From: Roseibium salinum
Lineage (GTDB): Bacteria; Pseudomonadota; Alphaproteobacteria; Rhizobiales; Stappiaceae
Length of the DNA: 64,000 nt
Reading direction: 5' to 3'
Assembly: GCF_026240905.1 (NCBI RefSeq)
Contig: NZ_JAPEVI010000003.1
Span: 1,240,001 to 1,304,000 of the forward strand
Part shown: positions 36,065 to 45,520 of the stretch, one piece after another
Layout: each line of letters opens with the position of its first letter
Numbering within the stretch: position 1 is the stretch's first letter
Program-made: the position numbers and the translations under genes
The notes under the pieces: generated by a model
Databases searched by the model: none
Told to the model about the DNA's origin: nothing
What the model saw: the letters and a program-made list of their open reading frames with translations, nothing else

Positions 36065-37204
36065 CTAGATTTGGGGCGCGCCGCGCTCAAATACAAGCAC
36101 GTCCTTCGGGTCCGTCGTTACGCAAACGTCCATTCCGTTTTCCCAGAGGCTGCCTGCTCGAACCCGCGCCTGCAACGGATAGTCCAGTCCGTCGACGACA
36201 ATCGTCAGCAAATCGACCTCGCCGACAAATCGCCTTGAGCGGATACGCCCCGAGACGCCGCACAGGCCGTCCTTGTGCAGCAGCAGGCCTTGCGGGCGCA
36301 CGCAGACGTCAACCTTGCCGCCTTTCCTGAGCCCTTCGCCGGAGAGTATGCCCAAGGGCGTCTCGATTCCCGCATCGCTCACGACGCCTTCCAGCTGATT
36401 GAGTTCGGAAAAGAACCGGGCCGCGAACAGGTCGACCGGTTCCCTGTAGAGTTCCGCGGCGGTTCCATGCTGCACCAGACGGCCGTGCCTCATCAGCGCG
36501 ATCTTGTCGCCCATGCGCATCGCCTCTTCCGGGTCGTGAGTGACGATAATGCAGGTCGCCCGCGTCTCACGGATTACGGCCAGGGTCTCGTCCCGCACGC
36601 TGTCGCGCAGTCGCTTGTCGAGGCCCGAAAACGGTTCGTCCATCAGGAGAATGCCCGGACGGGGAACAAGCGCCCTTGCAAGTGCGACGCGCTGCTGTTC
36701 GCCGCCCGAAAGCGAATGGGGATAGTCCGCTGCATAGTCGGCAAGCCCCACCCGTCTCAGCGCGCCGAGGGCCGCCATCTGGGCTGCCTTTTTCGGCATG
36801 TTGGTCAGGCCGAACATGACATTGTCCAGGATGCTCATATGCGGAAACAGCGCATAGTCCTGAAACATCAGTCCGACGCCGCGCTTTTCCGGCGGCAGGA
36901 AAACGCCATCGCCGGCAACTTCACGCCCGTTGATCAGAACCCTGCCCCGGCTCTGACGTTCGACGCCCGCGGCGATGCGCATCAGGGTGGTCTTGCCGCA
37001 TCCGGACTGGCCGAGAAGGCACAGAATTTCCCCGGGCGCGATGGCGAGACTCATGTCCTGCACGGAGGAGACGCCGTCATAGTCGTGCGACACGTTTTCG
37101 AACACCAGGCCGGCAGCGATGGTCGCACCGGCAGTTCCCGGTGCGCCCCAGCTCAGCTGATGGCCATTGCCATTGGAAAAAGGCGTCTTGTGTTGTTTTG
37201 ACAT
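36065..37204 (-). CDS. ABC transporter ATPase, FbpC/iron-type, without partner genes
   Basis: 379 residues. Walker A GQSGCGKTTLMRI (about 65-77), Q-loop FQDYALFPHMSILDN, signature LSGGEQQRVALARALVPRPG, Walker B LLMDEPFSGLD, His switch IIVTHDPEEAMRMGD. A C-terminal TOBE-like part (VDVCVRPQGLLLHKDG, GRIRSRRFVGEVDLLTIVVD) places it with ferric iron, thiamine or polyamine importers; the FbpC type fits best. No permease or binding protein is adjacent. Its ATG overlaps the scpB stop (TGATG), so it is translated with scpB, in a place (scpB to tatA) usually empty in this class. Confidence 0.85.
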   Translation of the reverse strand: MSKQHKTPFSNGNGHQLSWGAPGTAGATIAAGLVFENVSHDYDGVSSVQDMSLAIAPGEILCLLGQSGCGKTTLMRIAAGVERQSRGRVLINGREVAGDGVFLPPEKRGVGLMFQDYALFPHMSILDNVMFGLTNMPKKAAQMAALGALRRVGLADYAADYPHSLSGGEQQRVALARALVPRPGILLMDEPFSGLDKRLRDSVRDETLAVIRETRATCIIVTHDPEEAMRMGDKIALMRHGRLVQHGTAAELYREPVDLFAARFFSELNQLEGVVSDAGIETPLGILSGEGLRKGGKVDVCVRPQGLLLHKDGLCGVSGRIRSRRFVGEVDLLTIVVDGLDYPLQARVRAGSLWENGMDVCVTTDPKDVLVFERGAPQI

Positions 37205-37911
37205 CACTCTTCGGCGGTTTCGTCTGCGTCTTCATCAAACAGTGAACCGTCTTCTAGAGGATCTTCGTCCTCCGTCAACGCCAGCTCGTCGTTTGGTGTC
37301 GGCACCATGAAGGAAGCGGGAACCGCGCTGTCCAGAAGTCCGGCCCCTTTCAGCTCTTCCAGTCCGGGAAGGTCCTTGACGCTTTCCATGCCGAAATGGA
37401 TCAGAAACTGCTCCGTCGTGCCGTATGTGACGGGACGGCCCGGCGTCCGCCGCCGCCCGCGCATCCGGATCCAGCTGGTTTCCAGGAGAACGTCCAGCGT
37501 GCCCCGGGACGTGGAGACGCCGCGGATTTCCTCGATCTCCGCGCGGGTCACCGGCTGGTGATAGGCGATGATCGCGAGCGTTTCGAGCGCGGCACGCGAG
37601 AGCTTGCGCTGCTCTTCCACATTCCGGTGCATCAGATAGGCAAGGTCTTCGGCCGTGCGGAAGCACCATTTCCCCGCCACGCGGACGAGGTTCACCCCGC
37701 GCGGGGCATAGATTTTTTCAAGTTCCTCCAGGAGACCGAGCACATCCGTGCCTTCCGGCAGGCGCTGTGTCAGCTCTTCAAGCGAGAGCGGCTCGGACGA
37801 GGCAAATAGCAGCGCTTCGATCATGCGCATGCCGGAAGGGTCGGAACCGGCCGGCTTCGACGCCCTCTCTTCCCGATGCTCCAGTTCAGCGAACCCGGAT
37901 TCAGACGCCAT
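37204..37911 (-). CDS. scpB: Segregation and condensation protein B
   Basis: 235 residues, two winged-helix domains. ScpB joins ScpA and SMC in chromosome condensation. Seen: RMIEALLFASSEPLSLEELTQ-like start, quoted RMIEALLFASSEPLSLEEL, then RGVNLVRVAGKWCFRTAEDL, LSRAALETLAIIAYHQPVTR and EIEEIRGVSTSRGTLDVLLE. An acidic tail (LTEDEDPLEDGSLFDEDADE) ends it. It overlaps scpA by 11 bp and the ABC ATPase by 1 bp. Confidence 0.95.
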   Translation of the reverse strand: MASESGFAELEHREERASKPAGSDPSGMRMIEALLFASSEPLSLEELTQRLPEGTDVLGLLEELEKIYAPRGVNLVRVAGKWCFRTAEDLAYLMHRNVEEQRKLSRAALETLAIIAYHQPVTRAEIEEIRGVSTSRGTLDVLLETSWIRMRGRRRTPGRPVTYGTTEQFLIHFGMESVKDLPGLEELKGAGLLDSAVPASFMVPTPNDELALTEDEDPLEDGSLFDEDADETAEE

Positions 37912-38740
37912 GATCCTCTTCCCTGATAATCGAGCGGATATAGACCGGGGAAAACGGTTCGCCCTGCTTTATCTCAACATGACCTTCGCGAACCATTTCC
38001 AGGCTCGCGGAAAAGGTGCTGGCGACGACCGTCGTCCAGTCCTTGTCGTCATAGAGGTAGTCGCGCAGATAGGAATTGAGAGGCGCCCATTCGCTGATGC
38101 GGCCGACCAGCCTGATCAGCAGTTCCCGCGCTTCCTGCAGCGACCAGACGGTGCGACGCAGCACGCGTACCGACGTTACGGACTGGCGCTGGCGCTGCGT
38201 GGCATAGGCGGACAGAAGATCGTAGATGGACGCGTCCCAGATGCTGCGGTGCTGGACCGACATGGTCTCCGGCGCACCGCGGTGGAACACATGCATGCCC
38301 TGCCGGCTCAGGTTCATCAGCTTTTCCGAGGCTTCGCGCATGGCTTCCAGGCGGCGCAGCCGGAATGCAAGTGCCGCGGCGAGTTCTTCACCGGTCGGCT
38401 CGTCCTCGCCTTTTTGCTCGGGCAACAGCAGCTTGGATTTCAGATACGCAAGCCAGGCAGCCATCACCAGATAGTCCGCCGCCAGCTCAAGACGCATGCG
38501 CCGGGCTTCGGCAACGAACCGGAGATATTGCTCGACGAGTTCGAGGATGGAGATCCGGGTCAGATCGACCTTCTGCGTCCGCGCAAGACCCAGCAGCAGA
38601 TCCAGCGGTCCTTCGAAGCCCTCCACGTCCACCACAAGCTGCGGATCCGAGGTGGCCCGCTCTTCACTTGATGGGACGGAGCTCAGAAGATCGAACGACC
38701 CGTCTTCCGCTACCCGCCTGTTGTTCTCCAACTCCGTCAT
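37901..38740 (-). CDS. scpA: Segregation and condensation protein A
   Basis: 279 residues. The kleisin that bridges the SMC heads. Seen: LVVDVEGFEGPLDLLLGLAR, TQKVDLTRISILELVEQYLR and ELAADYLVMAAWLAYLKSKL, all typical of the ScpA N-terminal domain, and a C-terminal winged helix (AREDHGV end preceded by FLALLEMVREG-like SASLEMVREGHVEIKQGEPF). It lies 11 bp after nagZ on the same strand, in the usual nagZ-scpA-scpB order. Confidence 0.95.
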   Translation of the reverse strand: MTELENNRRVAEDGSFDLLSSVPSSEERATSDPQLVVDVEGFEGPLDLLLGLARTQKVDLTRISILELVEQYLRFVAEARRMRLELAADYLVMAAWLAYLKSKLLLPEQKGEDEPTGEELAAALAFRLRRLEAMREASEKLMNLSRQGMHVFHRGAPETMSVQHRSIWDASIYDLLSAYATQRQRQSVTSVRVLRRTVWSLQEARELLIRLVGRISEWAPLNSYLRDYLYDDKDWTTVVASTFSASLEMVREGHVEIKQGEPFSPVYIRSIIREEDHGV

Positions 38741-38751
38741 TCCTGCTCCGG

Positions 38752-39771
38752 TTAAACGCCCTGCCAGCCGATCAAGGCTTGAAACTCGTCCCGGGCGTCT
38801 TTGCGTCCAAACCCCGGCGCCGGAGTTTGCAGTCCACTCATGGCGTTTTCGCAGCGCCGCCTTGCGTCACCCTGAAGCTCCGGCACAGCCTTTGCAACGT
38901 CGCGCATTTCACCGATATCGCCGTTACAGTGCAGGACGATATCGCAGCCGGCCTCGATGATCTTCCGCGAGCGTTCCTCGAAACTGCCGCCAAGCGCTTT
39001 CATCGAGATATCGTCGCTCATCAGGCACCCGTCAAATCCGATCTCGCCTCGGATGATGTTCTCTATCACCCTATTGCTCTGCGTTCCCGCAGTTTCTGCA
39101 TCGATGTCAGCGTATACAATATGGGCCGTCATACCCAATGACACGTGGGAAAGGGCCTTGAACGGCCGGAAATCCACGCTTTCCAAAGAAGATTTGTCCG
39201 CGTCCACCCTTGGGAGCTCCAAATGGCTGTCGACACGGGCCCTGCCGTGGCCGGGAATGTGTTTTATCACCGGCAGCACGCCGCCCGCGACCGCCCCATC
39301 GACCATGGCCTGACCCAGCTTGGCGACCACCTCCGGATCAGAGGAAAACGCCCGGTCGCCGATGGCATCAACGGTGTCGGGAAAACGGATGTCGAGGCAC
39401 GGCAGACAATCTACTGTTATGCCGACCTCCCGCAGATCGCTTGCGATCAGACGGGCACCGAGCCACGCCGCCCGCAACGCCTTGTCCGCGTCCTGGTCAA
39501 AAAGGTCACCATAGAGCTTCGGCGCCGGATAAACGGGCCAGTGCGGCGGCTTGAGCCGCTGGACGCGGCCGCCTTCCTGATCCACCAGGACCGGTGCATT
39601 TTCACGGCCTACAGCCCTTCGGAACGCAGCCGTCAGTTCCCTCACCTGTTCCGGCGCCTCGATGTTCCTTGCGAACAGGATCAATCCCCAGGGGGATTCA
39701 TTCCGAAAAAACGCGATTTCATCGGAAGTGAGTGTCGGGCCGGAGCATCCGGAAACAAAGGCTTTCGTCAT
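38752..39771 (-). CDS. nagZ: Beta-N-acetylhexosaminidase NagZ (GH3)
   Basis: 339 residues. It removes GlcNAc from anhydro-muropeptides in cytoplasmic murein recycling. Family motifs: VDQEGGRVQRLKPPHWPVYP, CLDIRFPDTVDAIGDRAFSS, IKHIPGHGRARVDSHLELPR (the His/Asp catalytic loop) and the nucleophile in LMSDDISMKALGGS. The N-terminus starts TKAFVSGCSGPTLTSDE. It begins the nagZ-scpA-scpB run; a rightward esterase gene starts 117 bp upstream. Confidence 0.95.
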   Translation of the reverse strand: MTKAFVSGCSGPTLTSDEIAFFRNESPWGLILFARNIEAPEQVRELTAAFRRAVGRENAPVLVDQEGGRVQRLKPPHWPVYPAPKLYGDLFDQDADKALRAAWLGARLIASDLREVGITVDCLPCLDIRFPDTVDAIGDRAFSSDPEVVAKLGQAMVDGAVAGGVLPVIKHIPGHGRARVDSHLELPRVDADKSSLESVDFRPFKALSHVSLGMTAHIVYADIDAETAGTQSNRVIENIIRGEIGFDGCLMSDDISMKALGGSFEERSRKIIEAGCDIVLHCNGDIGEMRDVAKAVPELQGDARRRCENAMSGLQTPAPGFGRKDARDEFQALIGWQGV

Positions 39772-39888
39772 CCTTCCGGCTTAGCCGCAGCCGGGGGACC
39801 CGTCAAGAAACGCCGGTCGCGGCCCTTGCGCCCATCCGTCAATGTTGCAATCTAGTCGCCCAAGCCGCTGACACGATTGGAGAGATCA

Positions 39889-40902
39889 ATGCGCGCACGT
39901 CTCGATATTCCGGCCGGTACGCTGCACCGGATTTCCCATAGATCAGAGATCCTTGGGCGCAACCGGCTCGGGGACAGCGAAACGCGCGAGATCGTCGTCT
40001 ATACGCCGCACGGGCATGATGGCAGCGACCTGCCGTTATTGGTGGATATCGTCGGCTTTACCGCCGGCGGACCTTCGCATGTCAACTGGAAGAACTTTGG
40101 TGAAAACGTTCCGGAACGCCTCGACCGCCTCATCCACGACGGCGAATTGCCGCCGGTCGTCGTCGCCTTTCCGGATTGTTTCACACGCCTCGGCGGCAAC
40201 CAGTATATCGACAGCCTCGCCATGGGGCCCTGGGGGACATGGCTGACGACGGAAATGCTCGAAGTCGTCGAGGGCCGGTTCCGGTGTGGCGGGAAAGGCA
40301 AGCGCGGCATTTTCGGCAAGTCCTCCGGCGGTTACGGCGCCATCATCCATGCGATGAAATATCCCGACGTCTGGTCGGCAGCGGCCTGCCATTCCGGCGA
40401 TATGGCTTTCGAGCTCTGCTATCTGCCGGAAATGCCGAGCGCTCTCAGGGCAATCACCAAGGCCGGATCGATCGAAGCCTTTGTCAAGGATTTCGAAAAG
40501 GGTCCGAAATATCCCGGCAATTCGCTCCATGACCTCATGACCCTGGCCATGGCGGCGACCTATGACCCTGATCCCGATCCGGACGTCTTTTGCGGCATTC
40601 GCCTGCCGGCCGACCCGGAAACCTGCGAGATCATTGAAGAACGCTGGAATGCGTGGCTGGAATGGGATCCGGTCCACATTGTCGATCGCTACCTGGATGC
40701 GCTGAAAACCATGAAGGGGCTATGGATCGAATGCGGTGACGTGGACCAGTACAATCTTGTCTACGGCGCCCGCCGGCTGCACCGGAAGCTCAAGGCGGCA
40801 GGCGTCAGACATGTCTATCAGGAATTCAACGACAACCACTCCTCGATCGACTATCGCCTGGACGAAAGCCTGCCGTTCCTGGTCGGGAAGCTGGCGGAAT
40901 AG
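39889..40902 (+). CDS. Alpha/beta-hydrolase esterase (putative esterase family)
   Basis: 337 residues with the fold of esterase D/enterochelin-esterase-like hydrolases. Nucleophile elbow GKSSGGYGAI (about residues 143-152), PLLVDIVGFTAGGP near the oxyanion hole, VVVAFPDCFTRLGGNQYID, and the likely catalytic His in DNHSSIDYR near the end. There is no signal peptide. GGAGAG precedes the ATG at 39889. It converges with an EamA transporter gene 9 bp away and is not part of the conserved neighbourhood. The substrate is unknown. Confidence 0.82.
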   Translation: MRARLDIPAGTLHRISHRSEILGRNRLGDSETREIVVYTPHGHDGSDLPLLVDIVGFTAGGPSHVNWKNFGENVPERLDRLIHDGELPPVVVAFPDCFTRLGGNQYIDSLAMGPWGTWLTTEMLEVVEGRFRCGGKGKRGIFGKSSGGYGAIIHAMKYPDVWSAAACHSGDMAFELCYLPEMPSALRAITKAGSIEAFVKDFEKGPKYPGNSLHDLMTLAMAATYDPDPDPDVFCGIRLPADPETCEIIEERWNAWLEWDPVHIVDRYLDALKTMKGLWIECGDVDQYNLVYGARRLHRKLKAAGVRHVYQEFNDNHSSIDYRLDESLPFLVGKLAE

Positions 40903-40911
40903 TCCGGCTCA

Positions 40912-41832
40912 TCAGGCCGGCCGGGCCCTTCGGAAGGGTTTGGGCAGCGTCAATACGGCGCCGCCGGCAATGATCAGGAGTGCGCCAACGGCCGCGGCGG
41001 GTGCCGGCACTTCACCCCAGAAGACGAACCCGAAGACCGCCGACAGGATCACCGAACCGTAATAGACCGGCGCCAGGGTTGCGGCCCCTGCCCGCCGGTA
41101 GGCCGAGATATTGAGCGCCTGACCGATGATTGCCAGCGGACCCAGCCAGGCGAAAGCGATCAGCGATTGCAAGGAAATGCCCTGTGCCGCGATCAGCCAC
41201 ACAACCGGACCCGTCAACAGAACCGCGGCAAAGACATTCACATAGGCAAGTATGGTGACAGTGCTCTCGCGCTGCGCAAGGTAGCGTATGATGAGAGCCT
41301 CGCAGGCCATGAAAGCAGCCGCCATGAGCGCGGCGGCAATCCCGCCGACAACGTGGTCGCCATAGGTGCCGCCGGCATCTGCCGACTGCACGACCAGATA
41401 GGCGCCGCAAGCGCAGAGCGCGCCCGCTGTCCAATGTCGGCCGGTGATTACCTCCTTGAGAATCAGCCCCGCCAGCGCGATTGCTATGATCCCCTTGGTG
41501 AGACCGATTGCGGTCGCATCCGCAAGCGGCAGGACGCTCGCGGCATAGATTGAGCTTCCCAGGCCGCCGACCCCGCAGAACGCCCGCAGCAAATGCAGTT
41601 TCCACAAGGAACTGACACGGCTGTGGAGCGACACCCGTCTGACCGCCGCAACCGAGACGATCGTTACCGCGCCTCCCAGAAACCGCAGCCAGACCAGAAC
41701 GGCGACCGGCAACAGGCCATCGGCAATCTTTCCGGCCGCAAATATCGGCGTGAATGCCATCATGCCGGCCACGGCAAGGCCTAGCGCCAAAAGAGTGTTT
41801 TCCGAACGCATGTGCTCGTTGATGGGGGGCAT
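40912..41832 (-). CDS. EamA/DMT-family transporter
   Basis: 306 residues with about ten membrane helices in two EamA repeats. Examples: LLALGLAVAGMMAFTPIFAA, ATAIGLTKGIIAIALAGLIL, VVGGIAAALMAAAFMACEAL, PLAIIGQALNISAYRRAGAA and AAAVGALLIIAGGAVLTLPK. Likely a drug/metabolite exporter of the inner membrane. The ATG at 41832 has GGAG 9 bp upstream; a long open frame beyond it is antisense to the LysR gene. It is divergent from the LysR gene (138-bp gap), suggesting control by it. Confidence 0.87.
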   Translation of the reverse strand: MPPINEHMRSENTLLALGLAVAGMMAFTPIFAAGKIADGLLPVAVLVWLRFLGGAVTIVSVAAVRRVSLHSRVSSLWKLHLLRAFCGVGGLGSSIYAASVLPLADATAIGLTKGIIAIALAGLILKEVITGRHWTAGALCACGAYLVVQSADAGGTYGDHVVGGIAAALMAAAFMACEALIIRYLAQRESTVTILAYVNVFAAVLLTGPVVWLIAAQGISLQSLIAFAWLGPLAIIGQALNISAYRRAGAATLAPVYYGSVILSAVFGFVFWGEVPAPAAAVGALLIIAGGAVLTLPKPFRRARPA

Positions 41833-41970
41833 TCGCGTTTTCTCCAGGGAAGAGCTGCAGCTTTTCATTAGCAGCAACCGGGCGCTCTGTTCAGACGGCA
41901 AAATCCAATGCCGGGTATGTGTTTTCGCATGCCGTTGCCCCGATCTTTGCACATTGGTATAACCGTCCGC

Positions 41971-42888
41971 ATGAACTGGGATGATCTCAAACTCATCGAT
42001 GCAGCGGCGCGCCACAGATCCTTGTCCGGCGCGGCCAAGGCGCTGAACCTCAGCCAGCCGCAATTGAGCCGGCGCCTGAAAGGCTTTGAGGAGCGCATCG
42101 GTGCGCGGCTCTTCGACCGGACACCGACCGGCCTGAAACCAACGGAAGCCGGCGCCAGGCTTATCCCCCTGGCGGCGGAAATGCGCCAGAAGGCCGACGC
42201 AGCCGCCAGGGTTCTTCCCGATCTTGCCGGAGCTTCGCTGAAGGTCGTGCGGGTTGCCGTCGATGAAGTGCGCGCCAGAGTGCTCACGGACCGGTTTGCC
42301 GATCTGACGGCCAAGCTGCGGGGCGTTGAGCTGGAGATCATTTCCAGCCATCTGCACGCAAATCACCAGACCCGCGGCATCGAGCTGCAGATCCGCAACT
42401 GCCTGCCGGAAACCGACACGCTGATTGCCCGCAAGGTCGGAGATCTTGCGTATGGCGTCTATGCATCGAAGGACTATCTGAGAAGCCGCCCTGAAATACT
42501 GACGCAGGATACATTCCAAGCCCATGACTGGCTGGGTTTCGCGCCCGACGATCTCTGGTATCCGTCGCACGTCCAATGGATGGAAGACAGGAACATCGCC
42601 CGGCCCAGGATGCGCACCAACACCATGACAACGCTGATGAACATGACCGCTGCCGGTGCAGGACTCGCGTTGCTTCCGTGCTTCATGGCGGATATGCATC
42701 CGGATCTCGTCGGCATCACGGGGCCGTTGCCGGAACTCACCAATCCGGAACATATCATCGTCCACAGAGACCTGCGGCGGGAGCCGGCTGTGCGCAGGGC
42801 AATTGAAGCGATCGCTGGCGTCTACAGGGATATGTCACGCCTCTTGAACGGCCGCGAGCGTCCGGGCAACGTCATTGCCGCAGAATGA
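41971..42888 (+). CDS. LysR-family transcriptional regulator
   Basis: 305 residues. The N-terminal winged helix (MNWDDLKLIDAAARHRSLSG, AAKALNLSQPQLSRRLKGFE, residues 1-60) is classic LysR, followed by a substrate-binding domain (about 90-290) with TNTMTTLMNMTAAGAGLALL. The ATG at 41971 gives the normal start. It is divergent from the EamA exporter gene, so it probably regulates that gene in response to a transported compound. The ligand is unknown. Confidence 0.9.
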   Translation: MNWDDLKLIDAAARHRSLSGAAKALNLSQPQLSRRLKGFEERIGARLFDRTPTGLKPTEAGARLIPLAAEMRQKADAAARVLPDLAGASLKVVRVAVDEVRARVLTDRFADLTAKLRGVELEIISSHLHANHQTRGIELQIRNCLPETDTLIARKVGDLAYGVYASKDYLRSRPEILTQDTFQAHDWLGFAPDDLWYPSHVQWMEDRNIARPRMRTNTMTTLMNMTAAGAGLALLPCFMADMHPDLVGITGPLPELTNPEHIIVHRDLRREPAVRRAIEAIAGVYRDMSRLLNGRERPGNVIAAE

Positions 42889-42889
42889 A

Positions 42890-42912
42890 AATGGCCGGAA
42901 TTTCCGGCCATT
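42890..42912 (-). terminator. Terminator for the SPOR-protein gene
   Basis: AATGGCCGG, loop AAATT on the minus strand, CCGGCCATT, followed on that strand by TTTCATT. The 9-bp stem lies between the convergent LysR and SPOR genes. Confidence 0.7.
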
Positions 42913-42949
42913 CCTCAAAATCCGCAACGAATTCGGCTAGTGCTGGTGA

Positions 42950-45448
42950 TCAGGGCTGCCTGCGGACAAAACAGTCGCCGCCCGCCCCTTTCAGGCTTTC
43001 GCACAGAGAGATCGCTTCATCACGTGATCCCGTCGGGATGCGCGCACGGTAGAACGTGCCCCGGTCGCCCAAGTCGGCGGAGACGATCACGGCCTCGCGG
43101 TTTCCGAGGATGCCCGGGAACCGGCGCTGAAGACCGGAATAGGCGTCGCTTGCGGCTTGCGCGGTCCGTTGGGAGGTAACCTGAACAATATTCGTGCCGG
43201 ACGGAATGCTGCCCGTGGAACTTGCCTGGCCGGCAGGGGCCGTCTCGGCGGGGGCATTGGCTGGTTGGGTCAGGTTGAGGGGCGCGTTTTCCTGGGCCGA
43301 TGCTGCCGGCGTGGCCGTCTGCTCAGGCGCGCGCGCGATCTGGACCGGAGCTTCCGGCTTCTTTCGCGGTAGAATGGATGGAACCGGCGCCGCCGGCTCG
43401 CTCACCTGAGGCTCCGATGCGGCTGCCGCATCCTCTGCCGTTTGTTGTGTCACGATCGCAGGGGTCGACGTCACGGTGGGCTCGGGAGCCTCCAGAGGCG
43501 CTTCGGCAGACGTTGCCGGGGTAGCTTCTGACTCTGGCAAGATCGGCTCTTCCGGCGCATTTTCCGTGACGACCGGGGTCGTGGGAACAACGCGAGGTGC
43601 TTCCTCTGTTGTTGAAGGACCGGGCGAAGTCAGCGGTGCCGCCGTCGATGTATCTGTCGCGGGAACCGGCTGCTCGCCTCCGGAAATGATCGTTCCATCC
43701 GGCCGGACGACCAGCGTCCTCACCTGTCTGGGCGAGCCCGGAACGAGACCCGCATCGCCGTTCGCCTCAACCGGCGCCGGCGGCAGTTCCGCAGGTTCTG
43801 GCGACTCGGGAACGACCAGACGTTCGGGACCAGTGGAGCCGTCGACGCGGTCGTAGATCAGTTTTGCCGTCTGGCTGTCGGTGTTCGCGGCCGCAGTCTT
43901 TTCAGGATAGACCTTCAATGGATCTTCCAATCCGCTGATCACCGGCGGAGGACCGCTTGGGACCTCAACCGAGCCGCCATCCAGCAGCAGGAACGCACCC
44001 GCGCCCAGGACGGCAACGCCGAGAACGCCCGCAGCCACGAATACGCCACGCCGGGATCTTTGGCCTGCGTGCGGAATCGCGGCTCTTTCCGCGGCCGGAT
44101 GCGGCGGAAGGACGCCTGCGCCGCTGAGGCTCGGATCGCTTTCCTGCATTGCCCGTGCAACCGCATCAAGGTCGTAGCCTTCCGGTGGCGGAGGCGTTTC
44201 GTCCTCTTCCGTCTGGGGGACGGATCGCGCGGCGGCGGGCCAGGTCATGTCATCGATTTCGGGCGTCGAAACGCGCTCATTCCGAACCGCTGGCTGCGCG
44301 GATGCCTGTGCAGGCTTGCGATTTGCCGGATCCGGAAAATCAAGGTCGGCAAAAAGCGAATCAATTCCGTCCAGATTGCCATCCTCAATGTCAGCTGCGT
44401 CGTCCGCTCCTGTGTCAGGCTCGCCGGGATTCAGTGCAGCGAGAAAATCGTTTTCATCGATGGTCGGACGTGGACGTCCCGGGGCCGATGTGGGAGCAGC
44501 GGTTTGATCGGCTCGCGGCTGCTGAGGAACAGCGCCGACACTGGCGCGCCAAACGCCATGCTCAACCGGAGGAGCGGGATATTCGGACCTGGACGGAGCC
44601 GTATCGATTGAAGTTGCCTCGCCAGCCGGTTCGCCGTCCTGCGCCCGGTGAGTTGCAGCGTCATATCCATAACCGTGCTCGTCATGGCCGGTTTGCGGAT
44701 AGCTGCTGAAAACATCGCCGTGTTCTGCGGGGACGCTGACTTCCTGGTTCTCTTCCGCGTATCCGGCGTCGTCGGCCGTCTCGTGCACGGACTGGCGCAT
44801 GGCTCCGATAAGCTCATCCTCGAGCTCCGCAGTCAGATTTTGCTCCAGATCCATCGCGACTGACGGCTCCAGCCTCGTGACACCGTCATCCGACGGCGTT
44901 GCGGCAGGCGCTTCAGCTTCCGGTTCAACAGACCGCTCGCGGGACTGTGCCTCCGGTGTCTGATAGCGCATGACTTCCGTCTGCCTCGGCCAAAGCGAGG
45001 AGACGTTCGCACCGCTGGTCGCGGCAAAGCCGCCGGAAGCCGGGATGCCTGCCTGCGGCCTCGGAGCCGGATGCGACGGCTCGTCTCGGGCCGGTGCTGC
45101 CTCACCATAGGTTCCGCGGGAAAGCGTGTCTTCCGGTGCTGGTGTTTCCAGGACTGATCGTTCCTGTTCCGGACTTTCCGGGGCCGATCTCGGCTCTGAG
45201 AAGGTCGGCTCGGTACGCCTCGGGGAAGGTTCTGACGACGTGCGCGGTTGCGCGGCAACATCGTCCAGTCCAGCAAAATAATCGGTACTGCCGACTCGTC
45301 CCCTGCTCACATGCGCCCCCGATTGCTTGTTCTTGTGGACAATACGCGCCAGTTCAACCAGTGGATCCTCAACGGTTGGCCGCTCACGGCCCCGATCTTC
45401 TCGAGACGCATGCAAATCAGCTCGCTTTGTTTCGTAGTCTTCCGACAT
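42950..45448 (-). CDS. SPOR-domain protein
   Basis: 832 residues. A very long, low-complexity cytoplasmic N-terminus (Pro/Glu/Ala/Ser) is followed by one membrane segment near 470-490 (GVFVAAGVLGVAVLGAGAFL), a Pro/Thr/Ala-rich periplasmic linker and a C-terminal SPOR domain (about 760-832: IVQVTSQRTAQAASDAYSGL, GTFYRARIPTGSRDEAISLC). SPOR domains bind denuded glycan strands at division sites. The ATG at 45448 (MSEDYETKRA) is preferred over a start 15 codons upstream. It lies between argS and nagZ, as in relatives, except that an esterase/EamA/LysR group has entered. Confidence 0.88.
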   Translation of the reverse strand: MSEDYETKRADLHASREDRGRERPTVEDPLVELARIVHKNKQSGAHVSRGRVGSTDYFAGLDDVAAQPRTSSEPSPRRTEPTFSEPRSAPESPEQERSVLETPAPEDTLSRGTYGEAAPARDEPSHPAPRPQAGIPASGGFAATSGANVSSLWPRQTEVMRYQTPEAQSRERSVEPEAEAPAATPSDDGVTRLEPSVAMDLEQNLTAELEDELIGAMRQSVHETADDAGYAEENQEVSVPAEHGDVFSSYPQTGHDEHGYGYDAATHRAQDGEPAGEATSIDTAPSRSEYPAPPVEHGVWRASVGAVPQQPRADQTAAPTSAPGRPRPTIDENDFLAALNPGEPDTGADDAADIEDGNLDGIDSLFADLDFPDPANRKPAQASAQPAVRNERVSTPEIDDMTWPAAARSVPQTEEDETPPPPEGYDLDAVARAMQESDPSLSGAGVLPPHPAAERAAIPHAGQRSRRGVFVAAGVLGVAVLGAGAFLLLDGGSVEVPSGPPPVISGLEDPLKVYPEKTAAANTDSQTAKLIYDRVDGSTGPERLVVPESPEPAELPPAPVEANGDAGLVPGSPRQVRTLVVRPDGTIISGGEQPVPATDTSTAAPLTSPGPSTTEEAPRVVPTTPVVTENAPEEPILPESEATPATSAEAPLEAPEPTVTSTPAIVTQQTAEDAAAASEPQVSEPAAPVPSILPRKKPEAPVQIARAPEQTATPAASAQENAPLNLTQPANAPAETAPAGQASSTGSIPSGTNIVQVTSQRTAQAASDAYSGLQRRFPGILGNREAVIVSADLGDRGTFYRARIPTGSRDEAISLCESLKGAGGDCFVRRQP

Positions 45449-45520
45449 GAGTTTTACGAAAACCGGTCCCGTTGAGCCGCGTCCCCAAGCCAATTGCGGC
45501 CTCGCGGCATTGATAATCTC

